Shown in pieces: positions 38,748 through 50,694 of a DNA stretch of 64,000 bases. Source of the DNA: Paragordius varius (Eukaryota; Nematomorpha); the NCBI GenBank assembly GCA_964247055.1, contig OZ176059.1, positions 3,410,001 through 3,474,000 of the forward strand, in the 5' to 3' direction. Position 1 is the first letter of the stretch; every line of letters starts with the position of its first letter. Made by a program: the position numbers and the translations under genes. Below the pieces are notes generated by a model that was given only the letters and a program-made list of their open reading frames with translations, ran no database searches and was not told where the DNA came from.

Positions 38748-41700
38748 TAACTGAAATTTTATAATAAAAAATATGGATCTATTTTTTTAATAATTATTAA
38801 TCTTAATCAGCTGATATATTTTTAAACTTTATACTATATTTATTATATTGATTTTAATTTAATTTTGCTATATATTTTTTCAATTTTATATACATATTAA
38901 ACAAATTTAATACCACTGTTTTTTATATTTAATTTCAACACCTGTTATAATATCCGTCTTTTTTCTCAGGAATCCAATATTAAAATTATTTAGTATAATC
39001 TAATTTTATTTTTCCTAATTCATACATTTTTATTAATTTTGGATATTTATATACCCTTTTTTTCTAAATCAACTGTTTTTATCATCTGTTTTCATTCACT
39101 CATTTATCACCTGATTTTTTAGCTCTGGGCGCAGCATATGGCACGGCAAAGAGTGAAACTGTAGCTCTTAAGACTTAAATATTACCATTTTTGATTTTCT
39201 TAAGAATTGGAGAATAAAATAATTCAGCTGGTTTCTTTTATAATTAACATTTTATAATTAATTTCATTTACTATATTTATACTTAATCATTTTATATATA
39301 ATATTAAAAATAAAATTATTTTAATTAATTTCGTTATTTTATATATACATATATAAATATATTAAACGTAAAATGATTTTTAAAACACATGATTTATTTA
39401 ATACCTGATTTTCATACATTCATTAATCACCTGATTTTATAGCTCTGGGCGCAGCATATGGCACGGCAAAGAGTGGACAAATTTTAAAAAACCATTTTTA
39501 ATTTAGTTTTATAAAAAAGTTTTTAAGAATTAAATCAAAATTTAGTAATCAGCTGGTTTTTTTTATTAATTTTTTCTTTTATATAATTATATCGATTTAA
39601 AATATGATATATTTATACTTTAATCATTTGATATATAATATCAAATATAAATATAATTAATTTATTTTTTATTTATTAAAATTTAAAATTATAATTTTTT
39701 GTCTAAATCACCTGTTTTTCAATCATATGTTGTCACACATTCAGACATCACCTGTTTATATCCAATGTTTTCATACATTCATACATCACCTGATTTTTTT
39801 AGCTTTGGGCGCAGCATATGGCACAGCGAAGAGTGGAACTTTTAAACTAAAAATAATTACCATTTTTTGATTAATTTAGTTTTTAGAAAAGTTTTCAAGA
39901 ATCGAAAATAATTATTTTGTAATCAGCTGGTTTTTTTTTTATTAATTTTTTCTTTTTACATTTTATATATTTATTATATCGATTTAAAATTTATTTTTAT
40001 TCTTAATCATTTGATATATTAATGTTTAATAATTCCGTTTTATATATATAATTTAAAATAAAAACATATCACCTGTTTTTTAACATATGTTTTTATACAT
40101 TCACACATCACCTGATTTTTTTAGCATTAGGCTCGCACGTCTAAAAGTGGAACTAGGATTTTAAGACTTAAATATTTACCATTTAATAAAATCTTTTATG
40201 AATTGAATTAATATTTTTATACTTAATCATTTGATATATTTATTATAAATTAAATTTTAAAGTTTTTAATGTTTTATAATATTGAAGATATAAAAATATA
40301 TAATTTTTATTTAAATTCTTTTCAACACATGTTTTCATACATTCATACATCACCAGCTGTTTTGTTCACTCATACATCACCTGATTTTTTAGCTCTGGGC
40401 GCAGTATATGGCACGGCTAAAAATGGAACTGGAATTAAAAACGAAAATTAATTATTTTTTCAATTTTTTTTAAATTAAATCTCCTAAGAATAATAAAATT
40501 AATCCATAATCAGCTGGATTCTTAAATTTTTTTCAATTATATATTTATTTATCGATTAAAAATTTGATATTTTTATACTTAAACATTTTATATATAAATA
40601 TAAAAAATAAAATTATTTAAATTAATTTTTTTGTTTATTTCATATATATAAATTAGAAATAAATATATAATACCTGTTTTAAACAGCTGTTCTCTTTTAC
40701 TTATTATCTAATCACCTGTTTTTAACACTTGTTTTTCATTCATTCATTAATCACCTGATTTTTTAGCTCTGGGCGCAGCATATGGCACAGCAAAGAGTGG
40801 AACAGGGATTGCAGCAATGTCTGTCATGAGACCGGAACTCATAATGAGATCAATCATTCCAGTTGTTATGGCTGGTATCCTAGGTAACGCCCATATGATT
40901 TTATGAAAACAGCTGTTAAAAACAGCTGTTACAAGCAGCTGATTTTTATAAATCTAAACTTAACTGAATTTTTATAGTAACTAATAAATTTTGTTGGTTT
41001 TTAAAGCTATAATTTTATTACTTTTTTGAAAATGTTTTTTTTTGTAAATTGTTTTTTATAATTTTCAAAAATTGAAAATTTATATACCTGCTAAATTTTT
41101 AATAAATATTTTTAGAGTATCATAAAACAGCTGTTTTTATTGAGAATTATTCAAAATATTTTTTTTAAAAAAAATTAATTGTCCGTCATGAGACCCGAAC
41201 TCATTATGAGATCAATCATTCCAGTTTATGGCTGGTATCCTAGGTAACGCTCATATGATCTGATTTTTGAATAAATCAGCTGATTATAAAAATTCAAATG
41301 TTTAAAATTTTTAATAACATATTTTTAAAACCCTGAAAAGATATTAAAACAAATGTTTTATTAAGCATTAGTTAAAAATCGAATTTTAAAAAATATTTTT
41401 TTACTTTTTTGTAAAATTTTTTTTTGCAAATTGTTTTTTATATCTTAAAATTTTTCAAAATAAAAATTCTACATTTAGCCAATGTTTTATCTGAAACAGC
41501 TGTTTTTATTGAGAATTATTCAAAATATTTTATTTAAAAAAAATTGTCTGTCATGAGACCGGAACTTATTATTAGATCAATCATTCCAGTTGTTATGGCT
41601 GGTATCCTAGGTAACGCACATATGATTTTAAAACATAAGATTTACAGATGTCGAAACCAGCTGATGAGATCAGCCGGTTTTTAAAATGAAAAGATTTTAA

Positions 41701-44700
41701 ACAGATGTTTGTTTTTGGACACTTTTATTTAAAATAATATTTTAAAAAAATATTTTTTTTCTTTTTTTGTAAATTTTTTTTCCAAATGTTTTTATATCTT
41801 AAATTTCATTAAAATAACTTCTACATTTAGCCAATGTTTTATCTGAAACAGCTGTTTTTATTGAGAATTAATTAACATATTAAATTTAAAAAAATAAAAT
41901 TATCTGTCAGATCAGGTGGTTCTTAATTGACATTTTTATTTTTTTTCAAATTTTTTATTAAATATTAAAATATTTTAAACTAATAAAAATGGTTTAAAAA
42001 TATTTTTTTGGTTAAATGTTTTTTTATGAAATTTTCAAATATAATTATATATTTTGATAGGTAATTTTAATTTAAATAAATTATTATTTTAAAACAGCTG
42101 TTTTTATTGAGAATTAATAAAAAATCAAATTTCAAATAATTTTTGTTTAAAAAAAATGGCTGTCATAAGACACGAACTCATAATGAGATCAATCATTCCA
42201 GTTGTTATGGCTGGTATCCTAGGTAACGCCCATATGATTTATTTGAAAATCAGCTGTTTAAAACAGCTGTTTTTTAAAGTCTCAAAATATTTTGAACAAA
42301 TGTTTTATTAAAATTTTTAGTAACTTAATATTTATTGGTTTCAAAAATAATTTTTTTACTTTTTTGTAAAATATTTTTATTTGAAAATTTTTTAATTATT
42401 TGAAAATATTTTTTTTGCAAAATGTTTTTTTATGACCTAAAATTATATATTCCATATCTGTTCTAGCGAAATTATATTTTTATTTAATTAAAATTAAAAT
42501 ACTAAATCAGCTGTTTCTAAAAATTATTAAAATATTTTAATTTATAAAAAAATTAAAAATTTGTCTGACCTGAACTCATAATGAGATCAATCATTCCTGT
42601 TGTTATGGCTGGTATCCTAGGTAACGCACATATGATTTTATGAAAATATCTGTATAAAACAGCTGATTACATCAGCTGATAAAAGTTGCAATATTTCAAA
42701 CAGATGTTGTTTTTAAGATATATTAGCTATTTTTTTTTAATTTTTAGTAAAAATATAGCCTTTTGTGGTTTCAAAATTATAATTTTTTACTTTTTTGAAA
42801 ATATTTTTTTTGTAAAATGTTTTTTTATGAAATCTTCAAAAAAAAACATCTATATAGCTAAATATTAATTTTAAGACAGCTGTTTTATAAAAAATGTTTT
42901 TTAAATAAAATTTTAATTAAAAAAATGTCTGTCATGAGACCCGAACTCATTATGAGATCAATCATTCCCGTGGTTATGGCTGGTATCCTAGGTAACGCTC
43001 ATATGATTTTATAAAAACACCTGATGATATCAGCTGATTTTAATAATAAACAAGCTGATAAAAGTTGCAATATTTCAAACAGATGGTTTTTTGAAAATTT
43101 TTAATAAAAATAGTTTTTTGGATTTAAAAATATTTTTTTTAATTTAAAAATGTTTTTAATTCTTATAAATTTTTCAAAAATACTAAATCTACATTCTGAT
43201 ATCTAAATTTTATTTTTGATAATTATTTTTAAAATTTTAACAGCTGTTTTTATTAAAAATTATATAAAATTTAATAATAAAATAATTATTTTATAAAAAA
43301 TAAAAAATGTCTGTCATGAGACCGGAACTTATAATGAGATCAATCATTCCTGTTGTTATGGCTGGTATCCTAGGTAACGCACATATGATTTTAAAACATA
43401 AGATTTACAGATGTCGAAAACATCTGATGAGATCAGCTGATTTTAAAATGAAAAGATCATATGTTTTTTGAAAATTTTTGTTGGTTTTAAAAATAAAATG
43501 TTTTAAACTGATAAAAATAGTTTTTGTTGGTCAAAAATTATTTTTTAATTATTTGAAAATGTTTTTAATTCTTAAAATTATTCAAAAATACATAAATCTA
43601 CAATCTGGTAGCTAAATTTTATTTAAAATAATTTTTTATCTGAAACAGCTGTTTTTAATAAAATAATTAAAAAATAAAATTTTAATTATTAAAAAAAATA
43701 TTTTAAAAATGTCGATTATAAGATCAATCATTCCAGTTGTTATGGCTGGTATTCTAGGTAACGCGCACATATGATTTTATTTGAAAATCAGCTGATTAGA
43801 TCAGCTGTTGAGGTCAGCTGGTTTTTAATAATGAAAAGATCAGATGTTTTTTGAAAATTTTTGTTGGTTTTAAATATAAAATGTTTTAAACTAATAATAC
43901 CTTATTTTGGTTTTAAAAATATATTTTTTTACTTTTTTGAAAATGTTTTTTTTGTAAAATTATTCAGGAATTCAAAATTTTACATTCTAAAAGTTAATTT
44001 TTATTTAAATATTTTTACATAAATATTTTTCATAAAACAGCTGTTTTTATTGAGAATTATTCAAAATATTTTTTTTAAAAAAACTAAAAATTATCTGTCA
44101 TGAGACCGGAACTTATAATGATCAATCATTCCTGTTGTTATGGCTGGTATCCTAGGTAACGCACATATGATTTTATGAAAATATCTGTATAAATCAGCTG
44201 ATTATAAAAATTCAAATGTTTATAATTTTTAATGACATATTTTTAAAACCCTGAAAAGATATTAAAACAAATGTTTTATTAAGCATTAGTTAAAAATCAA
44301 ATTTTAAAAAATATTTTTTTACTTTTTTGTAAATTTTTTTTTTGCAAAATGTTTTTTATATCTTAAATTTTTTTAAAATAAAAAATTCTACATTTATTTA
44401 ATTTTTTATCTGAAACAGCTGTTTTTATTAAAATAATTAAAAAATAAAATTTTAATTAAAAAAATGTCTGTCATGAGACCCGAACTAATTATGAGATCAA
44501 TCATTCCAGTTGTTATGGCTGGTATCCTAGGTAACGCCCATATGATTTAAAAACATATGATCTACAGATGTTGAAAACAGCTGTTACAAGCAGCTGTTGG
44601 GATCTGTTTTCGACATCAGATTTTCAACAGATGTTTGTTTTTGGAAATTTTTAAATATTTTAATATAAATTTTTGTTGGTTTTAAAAATATTTTTTTGTA

Positions 44701-47278
44701 AAATGTTTTTAATGAAATTTTAAATCTTATTAAAATAAAAAATTATACAATTATTTAATTTTTTATCTGAAACATCTGTTTTATTAAGAAATATATAACA
44801 TATTAAATTTAAATTAAAATTATCTGTCAGATCAGCAGGTTTTTAATTGACATTTTTATTTTTTTTCAAATTTTTTATTAAATATTAAAATATTTTAAAC
44901 TAATAAAAATGGTTCAAAAATATTTTTTGTGGAATGTTTTTTTTGAAATCTTCAAAAAAAACTTTTCTATAGTTATATTTTATTTCATAATATTTATAAT
45001 AATTTGACATTATTATTTGTCAACAGCTGTTTTATTGAGAATTATTCAAAATATTTTATTTAAAAAAAATTAAAAATTGTCAATTATGAGACCCGAACTT
45101 ATAATGAGATCAATTATTCCTTTGGTTATAGCTGGTATCCGAGGTATCCCGCACATATGATTTTATGAAACCAGCTGATGAGATCAGCTGATTTGAACTA
45201 GTTTTTTTGAAAAGTTTCTTAACAGTTTTATTTATTTTTTGAATTTTTTAATAAAATAAGAATGTTTTTTACTGATAAATATCGATTAAATAAAAATAAG
45301 AAATTAAAATTCGATGACACCGATCAAGACAGCTGTTATTTTTGTTTCTTAATAAAATTAATAACATATGTTTAAAAAATATGGAATTAAATTATAAATT
45401 AATATCAATAATTTTAAACAGCTGTGAATGAATGATGCGGAAAACGGCTTTTCGTATCAGCTGTCTATATATATATATATATATTATATTTATTAATTTA
45501 TTAAATTATTTTTTTTCATATATATAATTATTATTGATATTTATTATATATTATGTATTTATTAATTTATAATAAAATATTTACCAGCTGTTTTTTATTT
45601 TTATTTTTTTATCACCAGGTATTTATGGCTTAGTGGTGGCGGTTTTAATCGCCAATGGAATGAGTCGATCTAATTATTCCCTTTTCAAGTAATTTATTTT
45701 AAAATAATTTAAAAAATATAAATTTTTAAAATTAAAAATATAAATTTTTAAAATAATTTAAAAAATATAAATTTTTAAAATAATTTTATTTAAAATTATA
45801 GTAAATTTTATTAAAATTAATTGTAAATATATTATTTTTAAAAATTTTTTTAATAAAAATATTTATTTTTTAAAACAATAAAATTTTCTAATAATATATT
45901 AAAGATATATAATTGGTGTTAAATAATTTGTTTTTAAATTATTTTTTAATTAAAATTATTATATAATTTTATTTTAATCAAAATTGTATTTATTTATAAA
46001 TTATATAATGTTATAAAAAATTAAACTATTATTTAAAAAATATTTAATTAATTTTTTTATTTAAATACTTTTTTTTTAATTTATTTTTTTATATAATATT
46101 TAATAAATAAAATTTATTTTATTAAATTAATATTTTTATTTTTTATTAATATAATTGATATTTCTAAAAATTTGTGTATTTTTTTTAATTAATTTTATTT
46201 TAAGTAATTTTTTTGTTTTTAAATTATATATATAAATTTTTTTATATAATTATTTATAAATTATTTTTAAAAATTTAATTAATTTAGATTTTATAAAAAT
46301 ATTTTATAATTTTTTTAGAAATTTTATAATTAATTTATTTTATTGAAATTAAATTTTATTTTAGGAAATAAAATTATTTTTAAAAATTTTTGATATTGTT
46401 TATGGTAATTTTTTTATATAAAATTTTTTTATATAATTTTTTAAATCATTTTTTTTATATTATTTTTTTAACAAATTTTATGTACTTAAAATTAATTGTA
46501 ATTAATTTATTTTATCAAAATTTATTTTTATTTTAATTTATTTTAATTTTGTCAAAATTGAATTTAATTTTTTTATTTTTAAAATAAATTTAAATTAAAT
46601 TTTTGAATTTTTTTTATAAATTTGAATAATTAATAAAAAAAAATTTTTATAAATTTAATTAAAATTTATTTTAAATTAAATTTAATTTTTTAATTTATTT
46701 CATATTTTCCTAGAGGATTCTTGGATTTAGGCGCCGGGCTTAGTGTTGGTCTTTCTGGATTAGCAGCTGGTTTTGCTATTGGTAAATATTTTTTTATTAA
46801 TTTTAATATTTTATTAATAAATTATTTATATATATATATATATTTAAAAATTTAATTATTTATTTTTATTAAAAATATTTACATATATTTAAAATATAAT
46901 TTTTAAAAATTATTTATTTTTTTTAAAATAATAATATTTTTTTAAAATAATGTTTTTTTTAATTTATTTTTTTTTGTCAAAAAAATTATTTTTTATTTTT
47001 TAAATATTAAAAAATTCTAATATAAATGAATATTTCAGTTGAAAAAAAATGTTTTTTTAATATTTTTAATTTATACATTTAAATTATTTTTTGATCATTT
47101 TATATTTTATGGAAAATTAATTTATTTTTTTTTAATTAATTTTAAATTTAAATATAATAATATCAATTTATTCACACCTTTTAAAAATAAAGTAGTTTAT
47201 TACATATACATTCATTCACTAATCACCTGATTTTTCCCTGTTTACGGTAGGTATTAGGCAAGTAGTTATCTAGGTTTT

Positions 47279-47313
<35 letters not shown>

Positions 47314-47516
47314 ATTATTACTTTTTGACACCTGATTTTTCATTCACTTATCACCTGATCTTTATCACCTGTTTAGGTATTGTTGGAGATGCCGGAGTCC
47401 GTGGAACAGCACAACAACCTCGTCTGTTTGTGGGAATGATTCTTATTCTTATTTTTGCTGAAGTTTTGGGTCTATACGGACTAATTGTTAGTATTATGCT
47501 CGTTTCCAAGAAATAA
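38006..47516 (+). CDS. Vha16: V-type proton ATPase 16 kDa proteolipid subunit c
   Basis: Membrane rotor subunit of the V-ATPase. A ring of c subunits carries protons through V0 in vacuolar, lysosomal and epithelial membranes. Coding exons: 38006-38084 (exon begins 37,995), 40767-40883, 45619-45688, 46714-46781, 47377-47516. Phases agree and give 157 aa, the usual family length. Four hydrophobic segments are visible, about residues 11-34 ([20 protein letters not shown]), 55-77, 92-112 and 130-153. Glu140 in [13 protein letters not shown] is the conserved proton carrier. [10 protein letters not shown] and [18 protein letters not shown] are diagnostic. The coding sequence is complete and intact. 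Introns 1, 2 and the 3' flank hold many partial copies of the adjoining exon ends. Confidence 0.97.
39123..40440 (+). repeat. Vha16: Five upstream copies of the acceptor half of V-ATPase exon 40767-40883
   Basis: A block with CATTCATNNATCACCTGATT, TTTTTAG and CTCTGGGCGCAGCATATGGC recurs at about 39,123, 39,443, 39,803, 40,125 (decayed) and 40,393, period 270-360. Copies encode [12 protein letters not shown] and then lose similarity where the exon continues. Codon differences such as ACA/ACG, CTG/TTG, GCA/GCG/GCT and ACA/ACT are largely synonymous. None carries the donor end of the exon. Confidence 0.95.
40767..40883 (+). CDS. Vha16: V-ATPase c exon 2 (end of TM1 through start of TM2)
   Basis: The only block in this region with both the acceptor half ([17 protein letters not shown]) and the donor half ([22 protein letters not shown]), flanked by TTTTTTAG and GTAACG. 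Phase 1 on both sides fits the neighbours. It is the functional exon among five upstream and ten downstream half-copies. Confidence 0.97.
41180..45165 (+). repeat. Vha16: Ten downstream copies of the donor half of V-ATPase exon 40767-40883
   Basis: A block of about 85 bases (start ATGTCTGTCATGAGACC, end CCTAGGTAACGC plus CATATGATTT) recurs near 41,180, 41,540, 42,160, 42,560, 42,925, 43,306, 43,692, 44,094, 44,463 and 45,077, period about 350-600. The intronic spacers share CAGCTGTTTTTATTGAGAAT but are much more diverged than the blocks. The copies at 42,925, 43,306 and 44,463 are fully open and differ from the exon only at synonymous positions. Those at 41,180 and 44,094 have 2-base deletions. 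No T-rich acceptor directly precedes any copy. Confidence 0.95.
45689..46713 (+). other. A/T-only intron of V-ATPase c
   Basis: One kilobase with essentially no C/G words, no exon copy and no CAGCTG, unlike the two introns before it. Confidence 0.7.
47377..47516 (+). CDS. Vha16: V-ATPase c terminal exon with the proton-binding glutamate
   Basis: Begins after a CACCTGTTTAG acceptor and encodes [18 protein letters not shown], then the last membrane helix with Glu140 and the C-terminal SKK before TAA. The stop is followed within 15 bases by TCAGGTGATTTGTACTTA, a block that is also copied downstream. Confidence 0.97.
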
Positions 47517-47639
47517 TTGGATTAAAATCAGGTGATTTGTACTTAACATGTGTTTTTACATTCATGCATTAAAAGGGGGAAACATTTGTTTATATTAATG
47601 CATTTTTTGAAAATTATATAAACAGCTGTTTTATGTCCA

Positions 47640-47990
47640 AAATATATAGGATGTAATATGATTCTTATTTTTATTTTTGCCGAAATGTTGGGTCTATACG
47701 GACTAATTGTTAGTATAATGTTGGTTTCCAAGAAATAACTAAATCAGGTGATTTTGTACTTAATCATGTATATGTTCCTTCATTCATTCCTAAAAACAAG
47801 TGCAAACTTGTTTGTTAATGCACTTTTTGAAAATATTTAATAGAAACAGCTGTTTTATATCTAAAATATATCAGATTATTTTTAAAATTATAAATTTTAA
47901 ATAATTCTAATTCTTATTTTTGCGGAAGTTTTGGGACAATACGGACTTATTGTTAGTATAATGCTTGTTTCCAAGAAATAATTAATCAGA
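47640..47990 (+). repeat. Vha16: Two downstream copies of the end of the V-ATPase terminal exon
   Basis: At about 47,656-47,737 and 47,905-47,982 the last helix, the stop codon and the following TCAGGTGATTT or TCAGATGATTT are repeated. Differences such as GCT/GCC/GCG, GGT/GGA, CTA/CTT, ATT/ATA and CTC/TTG/CTT are mostly synonymous. There are a few replacements, for example Leu to Gln in the second copy. They lie after the stop and are not expected to be translated. Confidence 0.93.
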
Positions 47991-48125
47991 TGATTTTGTT
48001 TAGTCATGTGTTTGATCATTCATACATCTGAGCATATGTTTTATATAATAATTTAAAAAATAAGAATTTTTAAGATTATTCCAAATAATTTGCACATTTT
48101 AAGTATTTTTTTAAAGTAATTTTTT

Positions 48126-48405
48126 TCAGACAACAAAAAAACCAAAATGGTTAATTCTTATATAATTATTTTTAAAATTAATAATTTGAAAATTCAGAAT
48201 TCTAAATATCCATTCCAAATTATTCTTAGATTTTAAACTTTTTAATATTAATATTTTCAGACAACAAAAAAAACCAAAATGATTAATATTTATATAATTT
48301 ATTTTTTTTAGTAAAAATAATGAGAAAATAGGATATTAAAGATTATTCCAAATAATTTGCAGATTTTAAGTATTTTAATATTAATTTTTTCAAAACCAAA
48401 ATAAT
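48126..48405 (+). repeat. Three copies of an acceptor-edge-like block
   Basis: TTTTTCAGACAACAAAAAAA plus CCAAAATG occurs near 48,126 and 48,256 and, truncated, near 48,386. By the pattern elsewhere such copies sit upstream of a real acceptor; the candidate is TTTTAG at 48,451-48,456, which is followed by similar text. Confidence 0.65.
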
Positions 48406-48456
48406 TATTTCTTATTTAATTAATTTATTTTTTTTTAAAAAAGATATTTATTTTAG

Positions 48457-48699
48457 AGAAAAAATGAAAAAAAGACCAATTCAATTTCATTGCCACACAA
48501 AAACCGAAAATTACAAAAAACCAGATATCTTTGGCTCATTCATTCATTTATACATTCATTCATGCGCTCACATGTCCAAAACAGCTGATAATTTTATAAC
48601 TTTCATTATAAAGCCTAAATTTTGGATAAAAAAACCATATGTTTTTGCACAGCTGATGAATATTGGAAACTTCTTTTCATATAAATATTAACAAAAGCG
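48457..48699 (+). other. Candidate exon of unknown transcript
   Basis: Bounded by a TATTTTAG acceptor and the only full-consensus GTAAGT donor noticed in this part of the window (48,700). It is clearly less A/T-rich than its surroundings. A 75-codon frame (48,464-48,691) lies inside but has no recognised family and ends before the donor. It could be a V-ATPase 3' UTR exon or part of another transcript. A further acceptor (TTTTTTTCAG) follows near 48,868. Confidence 0.25.
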
Positions 48700-49071
48700 G
48701 TAAGTATAAAAATATCATTCATTCACGCAACCATTTGTGTTTTAAGAAAAACAGCTGATTAATCGTTTCAAAATTTATCTTTTACATATGGTGCTTTATT
48801 CGCGCCAACACCTGATTTAAAGTCATTCATTCATCCAAACACACCTGTTTTATAATTATTTTTTTCAGATATTTTTTTCATAATAATTAACAGTTGATAT
48901 AAAATTCAAGAAAATTCCATACTTAAACACTTTTACGGGATCAAATATATTAATTTATCATTTTTTATTTCATAAATTTTTATTTTTGAAAATTTAATTT
49001 TGTTTTCATTTATGTTAAAAAATATATTAAAAATAATATTTCTTAATAATTTTATTCATTTAATTTTTGTT

Positions 49072-49074
<3 letters not shown>

Positions 49075-49132
<58 letters not shown>
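49075..49132. repeat. (AT)n microsatellite
   Basis: About 58 bases of AT repeat. The apparent open frame across it is only alternating Tyr-Ile and is not a gene. Confidence 0.95.
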
Positions 49133-49138
<6 letters not shown>

Positions 49139-49539
49139 ATTATTATAAATTTTTATTTTTTTCCATACATATATAGTTTAAAAAATTTAAATGTTATTTT
49201 TCATTCATTTTATCATCTGTGCTTCAAAATCTTAATTAAAGCTGTTTTTTCTATATTACTTATATTTTTTTATTTTATAATTAAAAATATTATATTTCAA
49301 TTATTAAGTTTATATAAATATAAAATTTATTTACAAACATATGTTTTTGTATTCATATGCTAATTTCATTATCACAGCTGATTTGTAATTTTATGTGAAT
49401 GTATGTATGTGTCGAATATATTTATATATATATAATAATTGTTTATATTTATTTATGTAATAAATATAATTAATTTAAATTTTTTTTTGATAGAAATAAA
49501 AAAATATATAAATATAATAATTTTAAAATTTAATTTTAC

Positions 49540-50275
49540 CCTTAAAAAAACCAAATTTACCCTTAAACAATTCGAATGTACCCTTAAATAAATTATATGT
49601 TTTTTATAATTATGAAAATTACCCTTATTTTTATATATATGTTTTTAATTTTTTAAAAAATAAAATTTTGTTTTAAATTAAAAAAAAGACTGATAAATAT
49701 TAAACCATGCGCCATAAAGATATAATTCATATTAATGTTGAGTTATATTATAATTCGAAGAAACACATAATTTATTATTCAAAGGGGTGAATTTGAATTG
49801 TTTTAAAGTGAATTTGAATAATTTAAGGCTGAATTTGAATTGTTTAAAAAATAATTTGAATTGTTCAAGGGTGAAGAATTTGAACTGTTAAAGAGAATTT
49901 TATATTAATAAAAAATGAGTTATCTTATATTAGTTCGAAAACAATGTATTATTCAATAGGGTCCATATAAATTATTCAAGGGTAAATTTCTTTAAGATTT
50001 AATTATTCAAGGGTAAATTTGAACTCTTTAAGATTTAATTCAAGGGTAAATTACAACTCTTTAAGGGTGAATTTGAACTGTGATCAATGGAAATATTGAA
50101 AGGAGAATAATCGAGGGAGAATTTGAATTTTACTGTTTAAAAGTGAATATGAATTGGTTAAGGGTAAATTTGAAATCTTTAAGGGTTTTGAGTATTATTT
50201 TAAAGTGAATTTAAACTGTAAATGATATATTTTACCCCGAAAATACATAATTTATTAAAATAAAAGTATATTTGA
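49540..50275. repeat. Degenerate GGGTGAATTTGAATTG repeats, both orientations
   Basis: Around 49,540-49,620 the unit appears inverted (TTTACCCTTAAACAATTCGA). From 49,780 it runs direct (AAGGGTGAATTTGAATTGTT with many variants). No coding potential. Confidence 0.8.
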
Positions 50276-50279
50276 ATTA

Positions 50280-50416
50280 TTTTTAGAGAGAGAGAGAGAG
50301 AAGAAGAGAGATGAATGAAAGAGTGAATTGTGTGTGAGAGAGAGAGAGAGAGTGAATGAGATATATATTAGTCAACAAACACATTCACTCTCTCACTCAC
50401 TCACTCACATTATTTT

Positions 50417-50459
<43 letters not shown>

Positions 50460-50658
50460 AGAGAGATGAATGAAAGAGTGAATTGTGAGAGAGAGAGAGA
50501 GAGAGAGAGAGTGAATGAGATATATATTAGTCAACAAACACATTCACTCTCTCACTCACTCACTCACTCTCTCACTCACTCACTCACTCACTCACATTAT
50601 TTTTAGAGAGAGAGAGAGAGAAGAAGAGAGAAGAAGAGAGAAGAATGAAAGAGTGAAT

Positions 50659-50694
<36 letters not shown>

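Larger units (their letters stand above)
1..49383. repeat. Zone of dispersed CAGCTG / CANNTG words
   Basis: Well over 100 CAGCTG words, usually as AACAGCTGTTT or CAGCTGATT, plus many CACCTG/CAGGTG, CATATG, CATGTG and CAGATG/CATCTG words. They occur in introns, flanks and coding exons. The last CAGCTG is at about 49,376; I found none from there to 64,000. At about 15% G+C, fewer than one CAGCTG would be expected by chance in 49 kb (my rough estimate from base frequencies). Confidence 0.9.

Noticed and set aside
41180..45165. Mutually exclusive alternative exons
   Set aside because: The copies lack a T-rich acceptor directly before them and hold only the donor half of the exon; several have frameshifting deletions. 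Kept only as a remote possibility in the findings.
49067..49363. 98-codon frame of Tyr-Ile repeats and hydrophobic residues
   Set aside because: It follows from an AT microsatellite and A/T-rich DNA; no family and no codon signature.
1..49383. Exon copies as a simple assembly artefact
   Set aside because: Each copy is separately diverged, with its own substitutions, deletions and spacer, which stuttered assembly of one sequence would not create.
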